Shown: positions 7,999 through 17,317, counted from the stretch's first letter. The stretch: 64,000 nt of DNA from an uncultured Bacilli bacterium (GCA_934096235.1 CAKOLO010000004.1:91939-155938); one strand, 5' to 3'. Notes: generated by a model not told the origin, from the sequence alone. Numbers and translations are program-made.

Positions 7999-9027
7999 TT
8001 ATATATTATTGCTTTCATGGCTTGCTTTTAATTGTCCACAAGCACCTTTAATTCCTTTACCCATTTCTCTTCTCATTTGAACATTAATTTTATGTTTTAC
8101 TAGTTCATCATAGAATGCATTTATTCTTTCTTTTGAGCTTCTTTTAAAATTACTACTTGTACTGTTATATGGTATTAGGTTTACATAAACAAGTTTACCT
8201 TTTAAGAGATTAGCTAATTCTTTAGCATTTTCTATGCTGTCATTAATTCCTTCTAATAAAATATATTCCATTGTTACTTTTCTATTAGTCTTAGAAATAT
8301 AGTAGTCTACTGCAGACATTAATTCATCCATTTTGTATGCTTTACTAATAGGCATTAATGTTTCTCGTATTGCTTGATTTGGAGCATGAAGACTTATTGC
8401 TAAATTTACTTGTGTATCTAGGTCAGCAAACTCTTTTATTTTTGGTACTATTCCACAAGTACTTACAGTAATTCTTCTAGAACCTAAATCAATTCCTTTT
8501 GGACAATTTAATATCTTAATAGCTTTTACTAGATTTGTAAAATTATCAAATGGTTCGCCTATTCCCATTACAACTATATTGTCTACTTTAATATTTTCTA
8601 GTTTTTCTATAGTTAAAACTTCTAATATAATTTCAGATGTAGTTAGATTTCTAAATTTCTTTAGTTTACCACTTTCACAAAAAGCACAACCCATATTACA
8701 TCCAATTTGTGTACTTATACATATACTATTTCCATAATTATGTTTCATTAGTACTACTTCAATACTAGAATCTTTTACTTCAAGTAAATATTTGTTAGTA
8801 TCTTCACTTTTTAATTCATCTAATACTTTTAAATATTTTATTTCAAAATTATTATTTAAAAAAGTCTTTAAATCCTTACTTATATTAGTTATCTCATCAA
8901 AAGAAGTAACTCTTTTTTTATATATTCCTTCAAAAACTTGAGTAGCATTATATTTTTTAAAACCATTTTCTACTAAAAAGTTTTCAAGTTCTTCTAAAGT
9001 AAAATCATATATATTCATTTTCTTCAC
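7999..9027 (-). CDS. rlmN: 23S rRNA (adenine2503-C2)/tRNA adenine-37 methyltransferase RlmN
   Basis: Radical SAM methyltransferase that modifies A2503 of 23S rRNA at the peptidyl transferase centre. The radical SAM cluster motif is CNMGCAFCESG. Other family signatures are VVMGIGEPFDN, STCGIVP and NLIPYNS. The C-terminal region ends RREMGKGIKGACGQLK, with the conserved Cys that forms the methylated intermediate (ACGQL). Length 342 matches the family. It heads the prpC-prkC cluster as in Bacillus, after a terminator that isolates the gene upstream of it. Confidence 0.96.
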   Translation of the reverse strand: MKKMNIYDFTLEELENFLVENGFKKYNATQVFEGIYKKRVTSFDEITNISKDLKTFLNNNFEIKYLKVLDELKSEDTNKYLLEVKDSSIEVVLMKHNYGNSICISTQIGCNMGCAFCESGKLKKFRNLTTSEIILEVLTIEKLENIKVDNIVVMGIGEPFDNFTNLVKAIKILNCPKGIDLGSRRITVSTCGIVPKIKEFADLDTQVNLAISLHAPNQAIRETLMPISKAYKMDELMSAVDYYISKTNRKVTMEYILLEGINDSIENAKELANLLKGKLVYVNLIPYNSTSSNFKRSSKERINAFYDELVKHKINVQMRREMGKGIKGACGQLKASHESNNI

Positions 9028-9055
9028 CTCTTAAATTATAACATATTTTCATATT

Positions 9056-9079
9056 AAAACCATATTCTTATGAATATGG
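9056..9079 (-). terminator. Rho-independent terminator after the 153-aa lipoprotein gene
   Basis: An 8-bp stem CCATATTC/GAATATGG with a TTAT loop is followed on the minus strand by TTTTAAT. It lies just past the lipoprotein stop codon and ahead of rlmN. Confidence 0.7.
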
Positions 9080-9085
9080 CTATTT

Positions 9086-9547
9086 TTAGTATCCAAGATT
9101 TTTAACTAATTTTTTTATTTCATCTTTATCTTCTACGTTAGCACTGACATATAAAAGTGTATTATCTACTCTACAAGTATACATATACATAAGACTAGTA
9201 GTTAATTCATATGATTCGAAGTTACCTGACTTTATAGAGTTTTCTGTTGTTTTTCCTTCTTTGTTTGCTTTAAATGTTTCTTTTTCATCTTTAAATAAAT
9301 CGCTTGCTTTAGTGGTATTTTCTAGAATATAGAAATCAATACTATATGAACCATTTGTTATGTATGCTCCTCTTTCTAAGCCATCTATAATTGTATCTAT
9401 TTGACCATTTTCATACTCACCTACTGTGTATTTATTTGTATCAAATGATGAAGTAAATTCTTCTATAGTTAACACTTTCTTACCACAACCTGTTAGTAAC
9501 AAAAGCGAAGTCATCAGTACAATTACTAAAAATATTTTCTTTTTCAT
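9086..9547 (-). CDS. Small lipoprotein of unknown function
   Basis: Exported lipoprotein: MKKKIFLVIVLMTSLLLL followed by the lipobox LTGC, with lipidated Cys at residue 21. The mature part (about 130 residues) is mixed alpha/beta with no motif I recognise; it contains TIEEFTSSFDTNKYTVGEYE and ends KKLVKNLGY. AGGGAGA precedes the start. It lies between rlmN and a radical SAM gene and has its own terminator. Lipidation is well supported; the function is unknown. Confidence 0.8.
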   Translation of the reverse strand: MKKKIFLVIVLMTSLLLLTGCGKKVLTIEEFTSSFDTNKYTVGEYENGQIDTIIDGLERGAYITNGSYSIDFYILENTTKASDLFKDEKETFKANKEGKTTENSIKSGNFESYELTTSLMYMYTCRVDNTLLYVSANVEDKDEIKKLVKNLGY

Positions 9548-9585
9548 AAATTCTCCCTATTCTTAAAAAAATTGTATCATTATTT

Positions 9586-10626
9586 TTATATATTGCCAAT
9601 AAAATTATATAGTTTTTTACATAAAGGATAGTTTCTCGTTCCCTCATGAATTTCAAGTTCTTCTAAATTTTCATAAATATTTAATACTCTAAACCCATTT
9701 TTTCTTAGTATTTCACTATCATACTCTTTGAAGGCTGGGCATGGCAGTATAGTTCCATCATATTTAATAACTAGTTTGCTTAAACCTGCTGTACATTTAT
9801 GAGAATTGCTGCTATCAAGAGGTATTCCTATTCTAATTTTACCATTGAATCTTTCATTTGCTTCCTTAACTATCTTTCTAAATTCTTCATACTCTTCTTT
9901 GCTCATCTTAAGTTTAGATTCATTAACTTTTCCTCTTCCTTGAGGTACAAAGTTTAATAAACTTAGGTTTTTAACCCCTGCTATATTTAATAATTCCACT
10001 ATATCGAGTAAAGATTTATAGTTACATTTCATGGGTATAAAGTGTATATCTGTTTCTATACCTACTTCGCAAGCCCTTATTATTGATGTTGATACTTCAC
10101 AAAAATTATCTTTACCCATCAATAAATTATATTCTTCTCTATTTGAGCCTTGATAATCAAATACTATTTTATCTAAACCTAAGTTTTTCAATGCTTCTAA
10201 TTCGCTCTTTGATATACTTGTATATTCTCTTTTGTATACCATTTTATATATTTTTTGTAATTTTCTTTTAATATTTTCTTTATCTTCTTCACTTGGATCA
10301 AATCTTTTTATATCGCTTTCCATCATTAATTTTAATTCTTCTTCAGTTAATTTATGCGCACATTTGACTCCGCTAGTAAATAAAACAACTCTAATGCCTT
10401 TGCTTTTTGCGTATTCTATCATTTTGAATAAATCAGGATTTAAAAATGGTTCTCCACCTGAAAATGATAATTCTTCCACTCCACTTTTTGATAATATATA
10501 ATCCAAAGTTTTTTTAAATGTATCAAATTTTATAATTGTTACTTTATTTATACTTGCTAGTGATGAACAAAATATACATTCGTTAGGACATTTTTGAATT
10601 ATTTCAAAACATAAATCTTTAATCAT
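9586..10626 (-). CDS. Radical SAM protein with C-terminal SPASM-like cysteines
   Basis: Radical SAM enzyme of unknown substrate. The cluster motif is CPNECIFC (C13, C17, C20), followed by the SAM-binding LSFSGGEPFLNP. The C-terminal part has additional cysteines in HKCTAGLSK, TILPCPAF and YPLCKKL, the arrangement expected for a reduced SPASM or twitch auxiliary-cluster domain. Such enzymes modify peptides or proteins. No obvious peptide substrate or partner lies beside it; neighbours are alaS and a lipoprotein. AAGGAG lies upstream of the ATG. Class is sure, reaction is not. Confidence 0.85.
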   Translation of the reverse strand: MIKDLCFEIIQKCPNECIFCSSLASINKVTIIKFDTFKKTLDYILSKSGVEELSFSGGEPFLNPDLFKMIEYAKSKGIRVVLFTSGVKCAHKLTEEELKLMMESDIKRFDPSEEDKENIKRKLQKIYKMVYKREYTSISKSELEALKNLGLDKIVFDYQGSNREEYNLLMGKDNFCEVSTSIIRACEVGIETDIHFIPMKCNYKSLLDIVELLNIAGVKNLSLLNFVPQGRGKVNESKLKMSKEEYEEFRKIVKEANERFNGKIRIGIPLDSSNSHKCTAGLSKLVIKYDGTILPCPAFKEYDSEILRKNGFRVLNIYENLEELEIHEGTRNYPLCKKLYNFIGNI

Positions 10627-10660
10627 CTATTGCTCCTTGGTTGTATTATAACAATTTTTA

Positions 10661-10687
10661 TAAAAAAGAAAAAGTACCTAAGTACTT
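10661..10687 (-). terminator. Rho-independent terminator after alaS
   Basis: A short stem AAGTAC/GTACTT (10672-10687) overlaps the alaS stop codon and is followed on the minus strand by TTTCTTTTTTATAA. Confidence 0.6.
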
Positions 10688-12431
10688 ATTCTAATATTGC
10701 TTTTATTCTTCTTACTCCAGAAGAAGATGCTTCTTCTTTTACTATTTTGAAATGTCCAAGTTCGTTTGTATTTTTAACATGTGGGCCTCCACAAAGTTCT
10801 TTGGAAATATTATCTCCAATTGTATATACTGTAACGATATCAGGATATTTTTCAATGAACATACACTCTGCTCCTGATTTAACAGCATCTTCTTTACTCA
10901 TTTCTTCTACTGTTACAGGTAGGCCTTCTTTAATCCATTCATTAACTAAATCTTCAGTTTTTTGTTTTTCTTCATCAGTTAGTTTATGATCACAACTAAA
11001 GTCGAATCTCATTCTTTCATCAGTGATATTACTACCTTTTTGATGAACATCTTTATTAACAACTACTTTTAATGCTGCATTTAGTAAGTGTGTTGCTGTA
11101 TGGTATTTAGTTTCTATTTCATTGTTACCGCTAAGTCCACCTTTAAATTGTCCGGCAGATGCTGTTCTTGATAGTTCTTGATGAGCTTTAAATTTTTCTT
11201 TGAACCCTTCTTCATCAACATTAATATTTCTTTCATGAGCAAGTTCAACTGTTAACTCGATTGGGAATCCATAAGTATCATATAATCTAAATGCAGTAGT
11301 TGCATCTATATCTTTATTATCTTTAGTTACTTTTTCAAATTCTCTTAAACCTTTTTCTAAAGTTCTATTAAATTTTTCTTTTTCGTTTTTTAATACTTCT
11401 AAAACAGTATTTTTATTATCTTTTAATTCAGAATAATATTTTTCATATTTAGATATAATTAGTTTTGCTATTTCTTGTTCCCAATTACTAGAAATATCTA
11501 TTCCTAATTTTTTAGCATGTCTAATAGCACGTCTAATTAATCTTCTTAGGATGTATCCTTGACCTACATTACTTGGTTTTACTCCTGCGTAGTCTGCACT
11601 AATAAATACACTTGTTCTTAAGTGATCAGCTATTATTCTCATACTTTGTTCATTACCTTCATATGGTAAATTACTTATTTTAGATATAAGTTCTATTACA
11701 TCTTTAAATATACTTGATAGATAATTATCGTTGACTCCTTCTAGGATTGCTGTTACTCTTTCTACTCCCATACCAGTATCTACATTCTTTTTAGGTAGTT
11801 CTGTTATTGTTCCGTCAGCTGCTTTATTATATTGCATAAATACATCGTTCCAGATTTCAACCCATCTTTCATCTTCAGTATCAAATACTTCAGGAATAGG
11901 ATCATTACTTCTCCAAAAGAACATTTCTGAGTCTGGTCCACATGGTCCTGCTTCTCCTGCTATCCAGAAGTTATCATCTACTGTTTCTGCTATTCTTTCT
12001 TTCTTAATTCCTAAATTTAACCATTTGTTATATGAAACTTCATCAAATGGAATGTTATCACTTCCTGCATATACAGTTACAGCAAGTCTTTCAACTGGTA
12101 TATTTAATACCTTTGTTAAAAATTCAAAGCTCCATTCTATTGCTTCATCTTTAAAATAGTCTCCTAGTGACCAATTACCTAACATTTCAAAGAATGTATG
12201 GTGATAAGTGTCTCCAATATTGTCTAAATCATTTGTTCTAATACATTTTTGATAATCACAAAGTCTAGTACCATATGGATGAGTTTGTCCCATAAGATAT
12301 GGTATTAGAGGTTGCATACCAGCTGTATTAAATAATACGCTTGGATCATTTTCAGGTACTACTGGCGCACTTGGTATTTGTTTGTGTCCTTTACTAACAA
12401 AAAAATCAATGTACAAATCTTTAATATTCAT
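10686..12431 (-). CDS. alaS: Alanyl-tRNA synthetase, short form without C-Ala domain
   Basis: Class II synthetase charging tRNA-Ala. Catalytic motifs include SVLFNTAGMQPLIPYLMG, HHTFFEMLGNWSLG and GMGVERV. The editing domain is complete, with zinc-type ligands HTATH and CGGPH. The protein then stops at SSGVRRIKAILE, so the coiled-coil plus C-Ala (DHHA1) domain of usual 870-residue bacterial AlaRS is absent; length is 581. The start giving MNIKDLY has GGGAGG 5 nt upstream. A longer in-frame start would begin inside the T-box terminator. An alanine T-box controls it. Confidence 0.95.
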   Translation of the reverse strand: MNIKDLYIDFFVSKGHKQIPSAPVVPENDPSVLFNTAGMQPLIPYLMGQTHPYGTRLCDYQKCIRTNDLDNIGDTYHHTFFEMLGNWSLGDYFKDEAIEWSFEFLTKVLNIPVERLAVTVYAGSDNIPFDEVSYNKWLNLGIKKERIAETVDDNFWIAGEAGPCGPDSEMFFWRSNDPIPEVFDTEDERWVEIWNDVFMQYNKAADGTITELPKKNVDTGMGVERVTAILEGVNDNYLSSIFKDVIELISKISNLPYEGNEQSMRIIADHLRTSVFISADYAGVKPSNVGQGYILRRLIRRAIRHAKKLGIDISSNWEQEIAKLIISKYEKYYSELKDNKNTVLEVLKNEKEKFNRTLEKGLREFEKVTKDNKDIDATTAFRLYDTYGFPIELTVELAHERNINVDEEGFKEKFKAHQELSRTASAGQFKGGLSGNNEIETKYHTATHLLNAALKVVVNKDVHQKGSNITDERMRFDFSCDHKLTDEEKQKTEDLVNEWIKEGLPVTVEEMSKEDAVKSGAECMFIEKYPDIVTVYTIGDNISKELCGGPHVKNTNELGHFKIVKEEASSSGVRRIKAILE

Positions 12432-12446
12432 AATTTCCTCCCTAAA

Positions 12447-12632
12447 ATAAAAAAGGATAGTACACAAGGAGTCATATAGACGGTACCATCCTTTAATTAA
12501 CTTAATTAATGTAACGTATTTCCACGTGAGCTATTAACTCATAAGTGAAAGTAGCTTCAAATATAGTACTTATTAGTTTACACCAACCACTAACTCTCTA
12601 TAAAGTATTTTTATTCTACTCGTCTTTCAATG
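12447..12632 (-). promoter_or_regulatory. T-box riboswitch (Ala) upstream of alaS
   Basis: Transcription attenuator read by uncharged tRNA-Ala. On the minus strand the leader shows AGAGAGTTAGTGGTTGGTG (stem I apex), an AGTA/GAA specifier loop with GCT at 12555-12553, and the T-box core GGATGGTACCG whose TGGT can pair with the tRNA ACCA end. The terminator is AAGGATGGTAC...GTACTATCCTT followed by a T run. The T-box class is certain. The GCT specifier is read from the fold and is likely. Confidence 0.9.
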
Positions 12633-12638
12633 TATTAG

Positions 12639-12667
12639 ATTTTATCAAAATAATTAGTAAATTTCAA
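12639..12667 (-). promoter_or_regulatory. Promoter of the alaS T-box transcript
   Basis: Minus-strand -35 TTGAAA (12667-12662), 17-nt spacer and -10 TAAAAT (12644-12639). The predicted start lies about 7 nt later, just before stem I of the T-box. Confidence 0.7.
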
Positions 12668-12682
12668 TAGTTTTATTTATTT

Positions 12683-15343
12683 TTATTGTTTTGCTGTGAA
12701 ATATCCAGGACTACTAGTTCCTCCATCAATTCTAGCATAAGTTTTATCTACTTTAGTACTATCATATACTGTACCAGCACCACCTACAAGTTTAGTATCA
12801 CCACTAAACATATTAGATGAACTAGTAACTTTATTAGTCAAAAATTTATTACTTACGTAAATTGTAGTAAGTTTATAAGAGTTTCTAAACATATATGACA
12901 TATTAGTCACATTTGAAGTATTAAAACTGCTTAAATCTAGAGAAGAAGCATTACTATGATCAAACATATATTTCATATCAGTTACATTGCTTGTATTAAA
13001 GTTACTTACATTAATTGTATTAAACTTAGTTACTCCAAACATATAACTCATATCAGTTACATTGCTTGTATCAAAATTGCTTACATCTAAAGTAACAGAA
13101 TCACACATACAAAACATAAAACTCATACTAGTTACTTTACTTGTATCAAAAGCACTTACATCCAATGATGTAACTCGTGTATCATTAAACATTTGTCTCA
13201 TATCAGTAACATTACTTGTATTAAACTTACTTACATCTAATGTTTTTCCTTTATATCCTTGAAACATAGCTCTCATATCAGTAACCTTACTTGTATCGAA
13301 ACTACTTACATCTAATGCATTTACTTCACTTTTAAAAAACATATAACTCATATTTGTTACATTACTTGTATTAAACTTACTTACATCTAATGTTGTTGCA
13401 TGGCTTTCTCTAAACATACCAGACATATTAGTTACTTTACTTGTATTTAATTTGTCTAAACCTACAATAGTAGTTGCTTCACTTCGCCAAAAAAGTCCTT
13501 CCATACCAGTAACCTTGCTTGTATCAAAATTGCTTATATCAATCAAAGGCATTTGAGTAATACTGAACATATAACTCATATCAATTACATTACTCGTATC
13601 AAAATTACTTACATCCAATATGCTTCCTTTATATTTTTGAAACATAGATCGCATATTTGTAACTTTGCTTGTATTGAAATTGCCAATATCAAGTGAGGTA
13701 AGAGCAGTTTTTACAAACATTTCTCCCATATTAGTAACATTGCTTGTATCAAAACTACTTACATCTAAATTAGTCACATTTGTTACTGCAAACATACCAA
13801 ACATATTAGTAACCTTACTTGTATCAAAATTACTTATATTAATTGAAGTTGCTTGTGTACTATTAAACATATAAGACATATCAGTTACATTTTTAGTATC
13901 AAAATTACTTAAATCTAATGACGTCGCATGACTACCATAAAACATACCACTCATATTAGTAACTTTATTTGTATCAAAATTGCTCACATCTAATGTTTTT
14001 GCTTGACTCAAAGAAAACATATAACGCATATTAGTAACTTTGCTTGTGTTAAAATCACTAACATCAATTACTTCAGAATTAGCTTTATAAAACATTTTAT
14101 ACATGGAAGTAACATTGCTTGTATCAAAACTACTCAAATCTAAAACTTTAGTTACACTTTCTGAAAATGTTCCTTCCATCTTTGTAACATTTTTAGTATC
14201 AAAATTACTTACATCCAAAATAGTCGCTTGAGTTCTTTGAAGCATCCATGACATATCAGTTACTTTACTCGTATTAAAACCGCTTATATCTAGTTCAGTG
14301 GTTTTCGTATTAAAAAACATATCATACATAGTAATTACATTACTCGTATTAAAATCTCCAACATCTAGTTTAGAAGCATTACTACCACTAAACATATAAG
14401 ACATATCAGTTACATTACTTGTATCAAAACCACTTAATCCTTCTATAGAAGTAGCACTACTTTTTTTAAACATACCTCTCATATTAACTACATTACTTGT
14501 ATTAATATTTAATAAATCTATTGAAGCTGATTTGCTTCCAAAAAACATATTTGACATCGATATAACAGGCTTATTATTTATATATGTGCAAACCTTACTT
14601 GTAACAGAGTCAGTACTTTCTTTATCAGTTAAAGAAACTCCCCAACCATCCACTGACATGTTAACCCATTCAAGTGTATCATCTGAAACATTATTAACTT
14701 CTTGCATATATCTATAAGTATATTGACCATTAACATACTCTGCTCCTTGTACCATTTCTCCATCAAATGTACAATAAACAGCTTCTGGTGCTTGATATGG
14801 TTCTATTCCAATCTTACCAGTAAATGTTTTATTCATATTTGAATCTTGTGGATAAGTTTTATTATCAAACTTTATAGTGACAGTATATTCTTGAGTGATA
14901 CCTGCATCTATTGATATATTCTTTTTTATATAACCATCAGTTACAGTACTACTAATTGGTACTGCTCTATAAATGTCATTACATGTTCCACTTGTAGTTT
15001 TATTGTTATAGTCAGTATAACTCTTACAATCTAACGATACATGAAGTTCATAGTTTTCAATTGTATTAATTAAGTCACCCCAATATAGAGAATAAGTTGT
15101 ATTTTTAGTTCCAACATTACTGACAGTTATAACTTTAGTAACTGTATCTCCAGGCATCGCATCAACTAACTTTAACTCAGTTTCATCTCTATATTCAAGT
15201 TTTAAGTCACCCGTATTCATAACTATATCTTTAGAAGTTCCTTCAACTTCTAAAGTAAAATATGCATAACTAAGTCCTATAAAACTAAGAATAACCATAA
15301 TAATAAAAGATATAAATAAAATCTTTATAGTCTTATTTTTCAT
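12683..15343 (-). CDS. Surface protein with TasA-like head and 22 DUF285 repeats
   Basis: Large exported protein (886 aa). Residues 7-29 are a hydrophobic signal/anchor segment followed by YFTLEVEGTSKDIVMNTGDL, a TasA/camelysin-like start, and a beta-rich domain to about residue 190. After a linker (YCTFDGEMVQGAEYVNGQY) come 22 tandem units of about 25 residues with the pattern TSNVTDMSYMF...LDVSNFD, the DUF285 lipoprotein/BspA-like repeat, likely a beta-solenoid. A short capping tail ends SPGYFTAKQ. No LPXTG motif or C-terminal anchor is present. TGGTGAAT precedes the ATG. Such repeats are known in Mycoplasma and gut Firmicutes surface proteins; a role in adhesion is inferred. Confidence 0.85.
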   Translation of the reverse strand: MKNKTIKILFISFIIMVILSFIGLSYAYFTLEVEGTSKDIVMNTGDLKLEYRDETELKLVDAMPGDTVTKVITVSNVGTKNTTYSLYWGDLINTIENYELHVSLDCKSYTDYNNKTTSGTCNDIYRAVPISSTVTDGYIKKNISIDAGITQEYTVTIKFDNKTYPQDSNMNKTFTGKIGIEPYQAPEAVYCTFDGEMVQGAEYVNGQYTYRYMQEVNNVSDDTLEWVNMSVDGWGVSLTDKESTDSVTSKVCTYINNKPVISMSNMFFGSKSASIDLLNINTSNVVNMRGMFKKSSATSIEGLSGFDTSNVTDMSYMFSGSNASKLDVGDFNTSNVITMYDMFFNTKTTELDISGFNTSKVTDMSWMLQRTQATILDVSNFDTKNVTKMEGTFSESVTKVLDLSSFDTSNVTSMYKMFYKANSEVIDVSDFNTSKVTNMRYMFSLSQAKTLDVSNFDTNKVTNMSGMFYGSHATSLDLSNFDTKNVTDMSYMFNSTQATSINISNFDTSKVTNMFGMFAVTNVTNLDVSSFDTSNVTNMGEMFVKTALTSLDIGNFNTSKVTNMRSMFQKYKGSILDVSNFDTSNVIDMSYMFSITQMPLIDISNFDTSKVTGMEGLFWRSEATTIVGLDKLNTSKVTNMSGMFRESHATTLDVSKFNTSNVTNMSYMFFKSEVNALDVSSFDTSKVTDMRAMFQGYKGKTLDVSKFNTSNVTDMRQMFNDTRVTSLDVSAFDTSKVTSMSFMFCMCDSVTLDVSNFDTSNVTDMSYMFGVTKFNTINVSNFNTSNVTDMKYMFDHSNASSLDLSSFNTSNVTNMSYMFRNSYKLTTIYVSNKFLTNKVTSSSNMFSGDTKLVGGAGTVYDSTKVDKTYARIDGGTSSPGYFTAKQ
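12845..14510 (-). repeat. Tandem 75-bp coding repeats (DUF285)
   Basis: About 22 degenerate in-frame units of roughly 75 bp. Two units are 26 residues instead of 25 (SIEGLSGFD and TIVGLDKLN). From unit 10 to unit 20 the motif nearly alternates TSK and TSN, and units 12 and 17 share MR-MFQ-YKG while units 8 and 15 share MSGMF--SHAT. This indicates duplication of multi-unit blocks. Confidence 0.85.
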
Positions 15344-15383
15344 ATTATATTCACCATTATATATTTTACCATTTTTGATTACA

Positions 15384-15412
15384 AAATAAAACTGGAAACT
15401 TTTATTTCCAGT
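15384..15412 (-). terminator. Rho-independent terminator after the Pro/Ala-rich membrane protein gene
   Basis: Stem ACTGGAAA/TTTCCAGT (15391-15412) with T-rich sequence on both sides, so it could work in both directions. It follows the stop of the 232-aa gene. Confidence 0.75.
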
Positions 15413-15424
15413 TAATTTTTTTAT

Positions 15425-16123
15425 TTATTGAATTGGTGTTGTTGGTGTGCTTGGTGTTTCTGGTGCAGTTGGTACTTCAGGTGCTGCAGTTACTACTGGA
15501 GCTTCTGGAGTTACTACTTGTGCAACTTCTGGAGTTTGTTCTGTTACTACAGGTGTTGGTTCAACTGGAGCCATTGCAGGAGCTGGTTCACTAACAACTA
15601 CTTCTGGTGTTACAGGAGCGGCTGGTGTTACTTCAGGAGCTACCATTTCAGGTGCTGCAACTGGTGCAGGTTCACTTTGAACTGGTGCTTGCATTTCTGG
15701 AGTCGCTTCTTCTTTATCTTCAATAATTAAAGTTGGTCCTTCTGTAACAGCTGGATCTTCTGCAGTTGTTTCTACTGATGCAGGGGCTTGCATCTCTGGT
15801 GTTCCAAAAATACTTCCTTCTTCTGTTCCAATATTGACTTCAGTACTAGTTGCTTCAACATTATTTAGTGAAGGTTCTTCAATAACTAGTCCTTGTTCTT
15901 CTGCTGGAGCTGGTGCTACTGGTTCAGGATTTGCTACACTTGTTGGTGCTACTCCTGCTGCTGCTTGAGCTTGAGCATCTGCATTTGGTACAGGCACAAC
16001 TTCTTCATTTTTCTTTTTCTTTTTTCCATCTACAATGAAACCGATTAATGCAAACAGTAAAATTACTGCTGCCAACATAAACCATTTATAATTGTCTGCT
16101 AAAAAACTTAGTATACTATCCAT
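15425..16123 (-). CDS. Single-pass membrane protein with long Pro/Ala/Glu/Thr-rich tail
   Basis: One N-terminal membrane helix (WFMLAAVILLFALIGFIVDG, about residues 14-33), a basic stop KKKKKN, then about 190 low-complexity residues made of repeats such as APVAAPEMVAPEV and TPEVVVSEPAPAMAP. The tail is acidic and Pro-rich, probably disordered, and could be cytosolic or span the wall. AAGGAGG precedes the ATG. The gene is clearly less AT-rich than its neighbours because of the Ala/Pro codons. No catalytic domain. Function unknown; it lies between the DUF285 protein and the YerB-like protein. Confidence 0.7.
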   Translation of the reverse strand: MDSILSFLADNYKWFMLAAVILLFALIGFIVDGKKKKKNEEVVPVPNADAQAQAAAGVAPTSVANPEPVAPAPAEEQGLVIEEPSLNNVEATSTEVNIGTEEGSIFGTPEMQAPASVETTAEDPAVTEGPTLIIEDKEEATPEMQAPVQSEPAPVAAPEMVAPEVTPAAPVTPEVVVSEPAPAMAPVEPTPVVTEQTPEVAQVVTPEAPVVTAAPEVPTAPETPSTPTTPIQ

Positions 16124-16214
16124 AGGTTCCTCCTTATTCTTATCAATATTATTCTAACATTAATAAAATAATATTTCAACATTTTTTATTAAATTATATT
16201 CTCAGTAATAAATT

Positions 16215-17252
16215 TTATTCTATTTTTAATGTTTCGCCTTTAGGTTGAATATGAATCCATGTGTTTCCATCATTAACAACTAGTTCTGTTCCATCCATTA
16301 ATGTATATTTTGTTTTAGCATCTCTACTTGATTTACTCCACTTTATTTTAATAGCTTCACCATTAGAAATATAATATCCTTCTCCACTACCTATATTATC
16401 TAAATCTTGTCTTCCTTTTTTATCTCCTAAAGAAGTGTTTTTTACTTGATAAGTTATTATATTTTTAACAGTATATTGTTTTTTAGTAACTAAATCTGTA
16501 TGAGCTTCTCCTCCCATGAACATTTTATAATTCATATTTTCAGGATCGTATTCATATGAAGTTGTTTGATAATTTGAGTATTTAATAGATACTTTATTTG
16601 CTGTCTTTAGTGTTTCATCTTTTGAATGGTCTACTTTTATAGGACTATATTTTAATAATTGAGTTTCGGTTGTAGTTCTATATTTTTTTGATTTTACTAC
16701 CGTGTTTATTCTATCGATTGAAGTGAATGCTGTATGTTCCCATGCTCTTTTTAATGTTTTATCTCTAAAGAATCCTTTAGCATCATACATTCCATTAACA
16801 TTGTTAATACTTAATGATGCAAGATCTGACTTTGCTTGAGGTGACTGTCCGTAGTGGACAAATATAGCATCATTTTCCATAACGTAATCTAAAAAATAAT
16901 GTCTTGCACTTCTAACTGAACCTATCTTTTCAGTAGTTTGATCTTTAAATAAAGCAATAAGTCTTGTAATACCACCTTCTGCGATAAGTTCGTATCCAAT
17001 ATAAGCATCTTGAAGTCCAGCATGTGGCCAAGCAGCATGATTATTGTTAATAGATACTGCATATGGTCTTGATTTACTTGTTTCATCTATAATCTTCACT
17101 TTTGGTTTTTCTACATATATTGTACCAATATTAATTCCCATCTTTGAAATCATACTTTCTATCTTTTCATTTAAATTAAAATAATATACAAGTCCACCTA
17201 CTATTAGTGTTAATACAATAAAAATAATTAAACTTCTCAAAAATCTTTTCAT
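16215..17252 (-). CDS. DUF3048 (YerB-like) membrane-anchored protein
   Basis: Exported protein of the YerB/DUF3048 family. An N-terminal helix (SLIIFIVLTLIVGGLVYYF) anchors it. Family signatures follow: RPYAVSINNNHAAWPHAGL, EGGITRLIALF, IGSVRSARHYF and FVHYGQSPQA, and in the C-terminal half YTVKNIITYQV and DGNTWIHIQP. The likely start is this ATG (MKRFLRS), 7 nt behind GGAG; the ATG two codons upstream is too close to that site. YerB has no established reaction. It is a single gene upstream of the Pro/Ala-rich protein. Confidence 0.85.
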   Translation of the reverse strand: MKRFLRSLIIFIVLTLIVGGLVYYFNLNEKIESMISKMGINIGTIYVEKPKVKIIDETSKSRPYAVSINNNHAAWPHAGLQDAYIGYELIAEGGITRLIALFKDQTTEKIGSVRSARHYFLDYVMENDAIFVHYGQSPQAKSDLASLSINNVNGMYDAKGFFRDKTLKRAWEHTAFTSIDRINTVVKSKKYRTTTETQLLKYSPIKVDHSKDETLKTANKVSIKYSNYQTTSYEYDPENMNYKMFMGGEAHTDLVTKKQYTVKNIITYQVKNTSLGDKKGRQDLDNIGSGEGYYISNGEAIKIKWSKSSRDAKTKYTLMDGTELVVNDGNTWIHIQPKGETLKIE

Positions 17253-17317
17253 ACTCATTCTCCATTTTAATTATATCACGTATATTTTTAATTATTATAG
17301 TTTTATTATAAATATTT

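Noticed and set aside
12432..12467. Longer AlaRS start at 12467
   Set aside because: It lies in the T-box terminator; the downstream ATG has GGGAGG at ideal spacing.
12845..14510. Regular 75-bp repeats that could suggest a CRISPR-like array
   Set aside because: The repeats are in frame, degenerate and encode DUF285 units without spacers; no cas genes are near.
15428..15730. Plus-strand ORFs opposite the Pro/Ala-rich protein and the DUF285 protein
   Set aside because: They are shadows produced by repetitive codons on the minus strand; their products are Trp/Cys/Ser-rich and lack ribosome binding sites.
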